DNA of 64,000 bases, taken from IMG/VR virus record IMGVR_UViG_3300042564_000781, positions 56,668-120,667 of that record; one strand, written 5' to 3'. This DNA comes from a virus. This document shows positions 60,137 through 64,000 of the stretch, in pieces (within the stretch, counting starts at the first letter, position 1; each line of letters starts with the position of its first letter). Both the position numbers and the translations under genes were made by a program. The notes beneath the pieces were generated by a model. The model was not told the origin of the DNA and did no database searches. It saw nothing but the letters and a program-made list of their open reading frames with translations.

Positions 60137-61077
60137 TACAGTGGGGAATAAACGCTCTCAATCACGGCAGTAGTCTAGCGGTGTTTAAGGATAGCGAACT
60201 ACTATCATGGGTTACGTGTAAAGATAACGAAATAGACACATTACTTATTACTGATGCACTACATCGAGGTGCTCCGGATCGTATTTTTTGGTATGAACGT
60301 CCTTGGCTTAAAAAAGCAAGACAAGTATATGCTGGGCAATATGCGACAGCATTAGACATGTCGGTGTTACCTAAACGATATTTGAATAAAATAAGAGTTC
60401 ACTATGCCCCAGTTACTTACACGCCGCACCATGCAAGTCATGCTGCCGCTGGGTACTACTCTAGTCCGTTTAATCACTGTGCCATTGTTGTACTAGATGC
60501 AATAGGTGAATTTGAATCGGCTACCATATGGGAAGCCAAGTACGGTGAAATGAAGAAAGTATGGAGCAGAAGTTATCCACATAGTTTAGGCTTGTTCTAT
60601 TCAGCATTTACAAAATTAATTGGACTTACTCCAATTAAAGATGAATACCTATTACAGAAGATGGCAGCACAGGGCGACAAACAACGGTATTTTAAAGAAG
60701 TTAATAACTATGTCAGCAACACAGTTAATCTAAAATACAACCTACATCGAGGTGTATTAAACTGGCCTTACCCGATTGAAACACTGCAAGATCAATGTGA
60801 CATTGCGGCCGCAGTACAAGATGCATTTGAAGGTCAAATTGGTATGGTTATGCTAGAAGCTAGAAAATTAATCAACACCGATTGCCTAGTTTATATGGGC
60901 GGCTGTGCTATGAATTCGGATGCTAACAAACGGTTTGTAGAACCCGCATTTAAGTATCGCTGGTCATTGCCAAATCCGGGTGATCCGAGTAGTAGCATAG
61001 GGGCAGTTGCTTATCACAATAAACAACGGATATACCGCAACTGGTCACCAGTCAAACACATTGCAATTAACGTATAA
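60133..61077 (+). CDS. Carbamoyltransferase-like N-terminal domain protein, 314 residues
   Basis: Matches the Kae1-like N-terminal half of NodU/CmcH enzymes: WGINALNHGSSLAVFKDSELLSWV, TPHHASHAAAGYYSSPF with the metal-binding histidines, AIVVLDAIGEFESATIW, CDIAAAVQDAFEGQIGMVMLEARKL, VYMGGCAMNSDANKRF and PGDPSSSIGAVAY. The YrdC-like C-terminal half (present in the 607-residue protein at 26069) is absent, and the frame ends naturally, so it is a compact variant rather than a frameshift. Without the domain that makes carbamoyl-AMP, it may use another partner. It lies between primase and helicase genes. Function uncertain. Confidence 0.7.
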   Translation: MIQWGINALNHGSSLAVFKDSELLSWVTCKDNEIDTLLITDALHRGAPDRIFWYERPWLKKARQVYAGQYATALDMSVLPKRYLNKIRVHYAPVTYTPHHASHAAAGYYSSPFNHCAIVVLDAIGEFESATIWEAKYGEMKKVWSRSYPHSLGLFYSAFTKLIGLTPIKDEYLLQKMAAQGDKQRYFKEVNNYVSNTVNLKYNLHRGVLNWPYPIETLQDQCDIAAAVQDAFEGQIGMVMLEARKLINTDCLVYMGGCAMNSDANKRFVEPAFKYRWSLPNPGDPSSSIGAVAYHNKQRIYRNWSPVKHIAINV

Positions 61078-61089
61078 AGAGAGTATAAT
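61061..61089 (+). promoter_or_regulatory. Sigma70-like early promoter placed for a leaderless mRNA
   Basis: TTGCAA (61061-61066), a 17-base spacer, then TATAAT (61084-61089). Five bases separate it from ATG 61095. The -35 lies within the preceding coding region. Confidence 0.7.
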
Positions 61090-61094
61090 AGATA

Positions 61095-61874
61095 ATGTCT
61101 AAAACTTTATGGATATTTGGGGACAGTTATGCTGATACAAGTCTATTTGATCACGATCGGGTATGGATTAATCAGTTAGCCAAAAAACTTAATTATAAAT
61201 TAAAAAATATAAGTATGTTAGGTTGTAGTCAAGATTTCCCTTGCCAGATGCTAGCAGATCATGCCAGCGACATCTCCCAAGACGACCAAGTTATAATTGT
61301 GTCAACTAGTCCTGGCAGATTTTGGTTTTTTGAAGATCTACCAGAGATAACAAACCCTAATGTCATTTTTACCAATACGAAAAACACAGAAAAACTTATT
61401 GGAAAAGATAGAGCTAGGGTTGCAGAAATGTATTTTAAATACCTACAACGACCTCAGCTAGATATTTTACATTCTACATTAAGATTAGGATGGCTAAATC
61501 ATATGGCTGTAACGCACGGCTGGAAACCTCCTTTAATAATTTTTGGATTTTTTCAATTTACATTAAGTTGTAGCAAGTATCCTAATTTAATTCTCAGTAA
61601 CGGTAATCTTACAGATAATATAAGTGAACCTGAAGTAGAACCAAATGGACATCTTTTCAAAGGATCAGATCCAAGGTATAATCATTTGTGCCTTAGAAAT
61701 CACGATGTTTTAAGCAACAAAATATATAATACGTTAGTAGACAACCAGAGTCTAGATCTTACTCAAGGTTTTCATACAAAACTAATATCAAAAAAATCAT
61801 TGCACGACAATGAATGGGCAAATGAAGAATTGTGTGTACCAGCATACTTAAAGTTTAAAAATGGATACAAGTAA
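61095..61874 (+). CDS. SGNH/GDSL hydrolase-like protein
   Basis: A 259-residue protein with block I FGDSYADTS (Ser11 as nucleophile), an NISMLGCSQDFPCQML segment fitting block II, VIIVSTSPGRFWF near the block III position, and DPRYNHLCLRNHDVLSNKI with the D..H pair of block V. SGNH enzymes cleave esters (acetyl or acyl groups) from lipids, sugars or peptidoglycan. It has a leaderless early promoter. No signal peptide is seen, so it probably acts in the cytoplasm. Substrate unknown; deacylation of a modified sugar is an inference. Confidence 0.65.
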   Translation: MSKTLWIFGDSYADTSLFDHDRVWINQLAKKLNYKLKNISMLGCSQDFPCQMLADHASDISQDDQVIIVSTSPGRFWFFEDLPEITNPNVIFTNTKNTEKLIGKDRARVAEMYFKYLQRPQLDILHSTLRLGWLNHMAVTHGWKPPLIIFGFFQFTLSCSKYPNLILSNGNLTDNISEPEVEPNGHLFKGSDPRYNHLCLRNHDVLSNKIYNTLVDNQSLDLTQGFHTKLISKKSLHDNEWANEELCVPAYLKFKNGYK

Positions 61875-61877
61875 TAA

Positions 61878-63377
61878 ATGAACGATTATAATAACGATAA
61901 AGCAAGACAAAACGTAGACTACGGGTACGATATACAACGTCTTTATTTAGAAATGATGCTATCTGATGCAGAAACATTTGTACGCTGCCAAAGCATCTTT
62001 GATCACGAACTATTTGATCGCAAGCTACAAGCAAGTGCCAAGTTCTTAAATGACTATGTAGTAGATCATAATGTACTGCCCACATATGACATTGTTAATG
62101 CGGCCACTGGATCAACCTTTAAAGAAACTACAGATCTTAAAGATGCACACTATGATTGGCTACTCAGTGACTTTGAAACATTTATTCGACACAAAGGTCT
62201 TGAGAGAGCTATTCTAGCCTCAGCTGACTTGTTGGAAAAAGGTGAGTACGGTCCTGTAGAAGAACTAGTTAAGAAGGCAGTGCAAGTTGGCTTAACCAAA
62301 GATCTAGGCACTGACTACTTTGCAGATCCACGTGGTCGCTTGATGAAGATCAAAAGCAACAACGGGCAGTTAAAGACTGGCTGGGACACTGTGGACAAAC
62401 GATTGTTTGGGGGGTTTAACCGAGGAGAGCTGAATATCTTTGCAGGCGGTTCGGGTGCGGGCAAGAGTCTATTCCTAGCAAACTTAGGAGTCAACTGGGC
62501 ACTACAGGGATTTAATGTAGTGTATCTAACTCTAGAATTAAGTGAAGAACTAGTATCAATGCGTGTGGATAGTATGATAACTGATATACCTAGCAGAGAC
62601 ATTTTTAAGAATATTGATGATGTTGAGATGAAGGTTAAGGTAATTGGCAAGAAGAGCGGCACATATCAAGTCAAGTACATGCCATCGGGTAAAACATCTA
62701 ATGATGTGCGTAGTTACTTGAAAGAGTATGAGATTAAACTAGGACGTAAAGTAGACATCTTGTTAGTAGACTACTTGGACTTGCTGATGCCAATCTCCAA
62801 GAAGATTTCAGCGGAGAACCTGTTTATTAAGGACAAGTACGTAAGTGAAGAATTGCGTAACCTAGCAGTGGAGAAGCAGTGTGTCTTGGTAACGGCTGCA
62901 CAGTTGAATCGTGGTGCTGTGGAAGAAGTTGAGTTTGATCACAGTCACATTTCGGGTGGATTAAGTAAGATACAGACTGCGGACAACGTGTTTGGTATCT
63001 TTACATCAAGGGCCATGCGTGAACGTGGCAAGTATCAAATCCAGCTGATGAAAACTCGTAGTAGTTCGGGTGTGGGCATGAAGATTGATTTGGACTTTAA
63101 CATTGATACTCTACGTATTACAGATCCAGGAGAAGAAGGGCAGGGCGAGTATGGTAATGATTCAGGCGGTGCTCCAGTGAGCAAGGGCAATCAAATCCTT
63201 AACAGTCTCCAGAGATCTAGTACTACAGGTGGAACTAGCACAGAAGGTTGGGCACGTGGACAACCCCGAGAAGGACATGATCCACTAGCGGGCATTGCCA
63301 TTAAGAAGAATACCGCACAGGTAGAGTCAAGTAAACTTAGACAACTGCTGAATCAACTACCTTCGGACGACATTTAA
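61878..63377 (+). CDS. gp41: Replicative DNA helicase (gp41/DnaB-like)
   Basis: A 499-residue helicase. An N-terminal helical domain (residues ~15-140, QRLYLEMMLSDAETFVRCQSIFDHELFDRKLQ) is followed by the RecA-like core: Walker A FAGGSGAGKSLF at ~188-199, VVYLTLELSEELVSMRVDSM, Walker B VDILLVDYLDLLMP (~292-304), ITAAQLNRGA-like VTAAQLNRGAVEE and SGGLSKIQTADNVFGI. A Gly/Ser-rich linker and a C-terminal helix end it. Unwinds the fork and activates primase gp61. Close to T4 gp41 in length (475). Three bases after the SGNH gene. Confidence 0.93.
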   Translation: MNDYNNDKARQNVDYGYDIQRLYLEMMLSDAETFVRCQSIFDHELFDRKLQASAKFLNDYVVDHNVLPTYDIVNAATGSTFKETTDLKDAHYDWLLSDFETFIRHKGLERAILASADLLEKGEYGPVEELVKKAVQVGLTKDLGTDYFADPRGRLMKIKSNNGQLKTGWDTVDKRLFGGFNRGELNIFAGGSGAGKSLFLANLGVNWALQGFNVVYLTLELSEELVSMRVDSMITDIPSRDIFKNIDDVEMKVKVIGKKSGTYQVKYMPSGKTSNDVRSYLKEYEIKLGRKVDILLVDYLDLLMPISKKISAENLFIKDKYVSEELRNLAVEKQCVLVTAAQLNRGAVEEVEFDHSHISGGLSKIQTADNVFGIFTSRAMRERGKYQIQLMKTRSSSGVGMKIDLDFNIDTLRITDPGEEGQGEYGNDSGGAPVSKGNQILNSLQRSSTTGGTSTEGWARGQPREGHDPLAGIAIKKNTAQVESSKLRQLLNQLPSDDI

Positions 63378-63408
63378 TCTTACTGTAACATGATTTTTAT
63401 CAATAAAA

Positions 63409-63416
63409 GATAAGTA
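63409..63416 (+). promoter_or_regulatory. Late-like motif GATAAGTA
   Basis: Same variant as at 22290 and 42923. A start near 63422 would give a 27-base leader with AAGGT before ATG 63449. Weak as a single site; supported by recurrence of the variant. Confidence 0.4.
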
Positions 63417-63448
63417 CGTGTATATAAAACTCAACAAGGTAGCGAATC

Positions 63449-63874
63449 ATGTTAAAAGTAATCCAAGATCTCCACGATCCACTTATCGACTTGGTCAAGG
63501 ATGACCCTGTACGTCCGGCCATTCCCACTGCTAGTCGCATACATGATCACGCTGAAATACTAGTATTGATGGAAGATGACAAGCCAGCCGCAGTGGTATG
63601 TGTGGCCTACTTAGATGCTGTGCCCACTACGGAAACTGAACTGGGAAAAACTGGGGACAATGTGGCTGCATTCTATACCATATGGTCATACCAAACGGGT
63701 GCGGGACGCAGAATGATTCGAGCTGCTCGCATACACATAGCACAGAACCGCCCCACTATCAAGACCTATGTGACCTTGAGCCCCAAGACTGAAATGGCTC
63801 GTAGATTCCACATGAGTAACGGTGCTAGCATGTTAGCTGATAACGAGACCACAGTGAACTACCTCTACGAATAA
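63449..63874 (+). CDS. GNAT-like phage protein, 141 residues
   Basis: Conserved in pattern in T4-like marine phages near gp41: IQDLHDPLIDLVKDDPVRPAIPTASRI, ILVLMEDDKPAAVVCVAYLDAVPTTETEL, VAAFYTIWSYQTGAGRRMIRAARIHI and TYVTLSPKTEMARRFHMSNGASML. The VAAFYTIWSYQTGAGRRMI segment resembles the acetyl-CoA pyrophosphate loop (Q/RxxGxG/A) and MARRFHMSNGA the C-terminal GNAT segment. It would acetylate a protein or small molecule in the cytoplasm if active. The loop Q-T-G-A-G-R fits the family. Target unknown. Confidence 0.65.
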   Translation: MLKVIQDLHDPLIDLVKDDPVRPAIPTASRIHDHAEILVLMEDDKPAAVVCVAYLDAVPTTETELGKTGDNVAAFYTIWSYQTGAGRRMIRAARIHIAQNRPTIKTYVTLSPKTEMARRFHMSNGASMLADNETTVNYLYE

Positions 63875-63891
63875 CGGCCACCAGAGTCGTA

Positions 63892-63926
63892 GCCGCGAAG
63901 CGGCGCAGCGCCAAAACAGATTTTTA
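63892..63926 (+). terminator. Possible terminator hairpin after the GNAT-like gene
   Basis: GCCGC-GAA-GCGGC hairpin (63892-63904) followed by further GC and then a TTTTT at 63921-63925. It is the most GC-rich spot in the region. The distance from stem to T-run is long, so termination is uncertain. The 74 bases after it hold no gene I can support. Confidence 0.4.
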
Positions 63927-64000
63927 AATCAATTATGTTAGCAGTTAATCTCTGTACCGTTGGGTATTTTAGTCATAGTTAGCTCCTGTTAGTATGCATA

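Noticed and set aside
63885-63920. Possible tRNA-like fold in the GC-rich spot near the end
   Set aside because: Only one hairpin forms; no acceptor stem, D-arm or T-arm sequence is present.
63938-63976. Twelve-residue minus-strand frame with an AGGAGC site at the window end
   Set aside because: The ribosome-site spacing is good but the product is only MTKIPNGTEINC; it could be a leader peptide, but nothing else supports it.

Overview
This window is part of the genome of a large, AT-rich tailed phage with a contractile tail, of the marine or freshwater T4-like type (cyanophage/pelagiphage-like myoviruses). The assignment rests on a dense set of T4 core homologues: neck proteins gp13 and gp14, tail terminator gp15, sheath gp18, tube gp19, head-completion nuclease gp4, terminase gp16 and gp17, ssDNA-binding gp32, UvsX, UvsY, UvsW, clamp-loader gp62, primase gp61, helicase gp41 and dNMP kinase gp1. 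T4-type late promoters (TATAAATA, CTAAATA, GATAAATA) recur ahead of structural genes. I saw no photosynthesis genes and cannot name the host. The capsid, portal, DNA polymerase gp43 and gp44/gp45 lie outside the window.

Layout. 1-20.3 kb: tail-fibre module with two giant repeat-built fibre proteins (the first cut by the window edge), a small virion protein, a Gly/Cys-rich fibre and a fibre chaperone, closed by a strong terminator. 20.3-30.7 kb: an accessory island with three flavin-dependent (tryptophan) halogenase-like proteins, five 2-oxoglutarate/Fe(II) oxygenase-like proteins, a GT9-like glycosyltransferase and a full-length NodU/CmcH-type carbamoyltransferase. It is driven by a symmetrical pair of divergent late-like promoters. 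30.6-34.7 kb: Nudix hydrolase, gp15 and gp14 on the minus strand, divergent from gp13. 34.7-48.5 kb: small proteins with N-termini resembling capsid-targeting peptides, an oxygenase, dNMP kinase, an HNH endonuclease, sheath, tube, a tube-like baseplate protein, gp4, gp16, gp17 and a large unknown late protein. 48.5-64 kb: replication/recombination block (gp32, uvsX, uvsY, uvsW, gp62, a miniature DnaE-like protein, primase, helicase) with several conserved small genes, another oxygenase, a short carbamoyltransferase-like protein, an SGNH hydrolase and a GNAT-like protein.

The most unusual signals are: (1) a 193-residue protein carrying the palm motifs of bacterial DNA polymerase III alpha, including all three catalytic aspartates; (2) the halogenase/oxygenase/carbamoyltransferase island directly behind the fibre genes; (3) promoters placed so close to start codons that both early (sigma70-like) and late mRNAs of many genes should be leaderless; (4) the symmetrical divergent promoter palindrome controlling the island; (5) giant fibre proteins built by internal duplication. 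All functional statements are from reading the sequence; no database search was run. No tRNA gene or CRISPR array was recognised, though a covariance-model scan was not possible.
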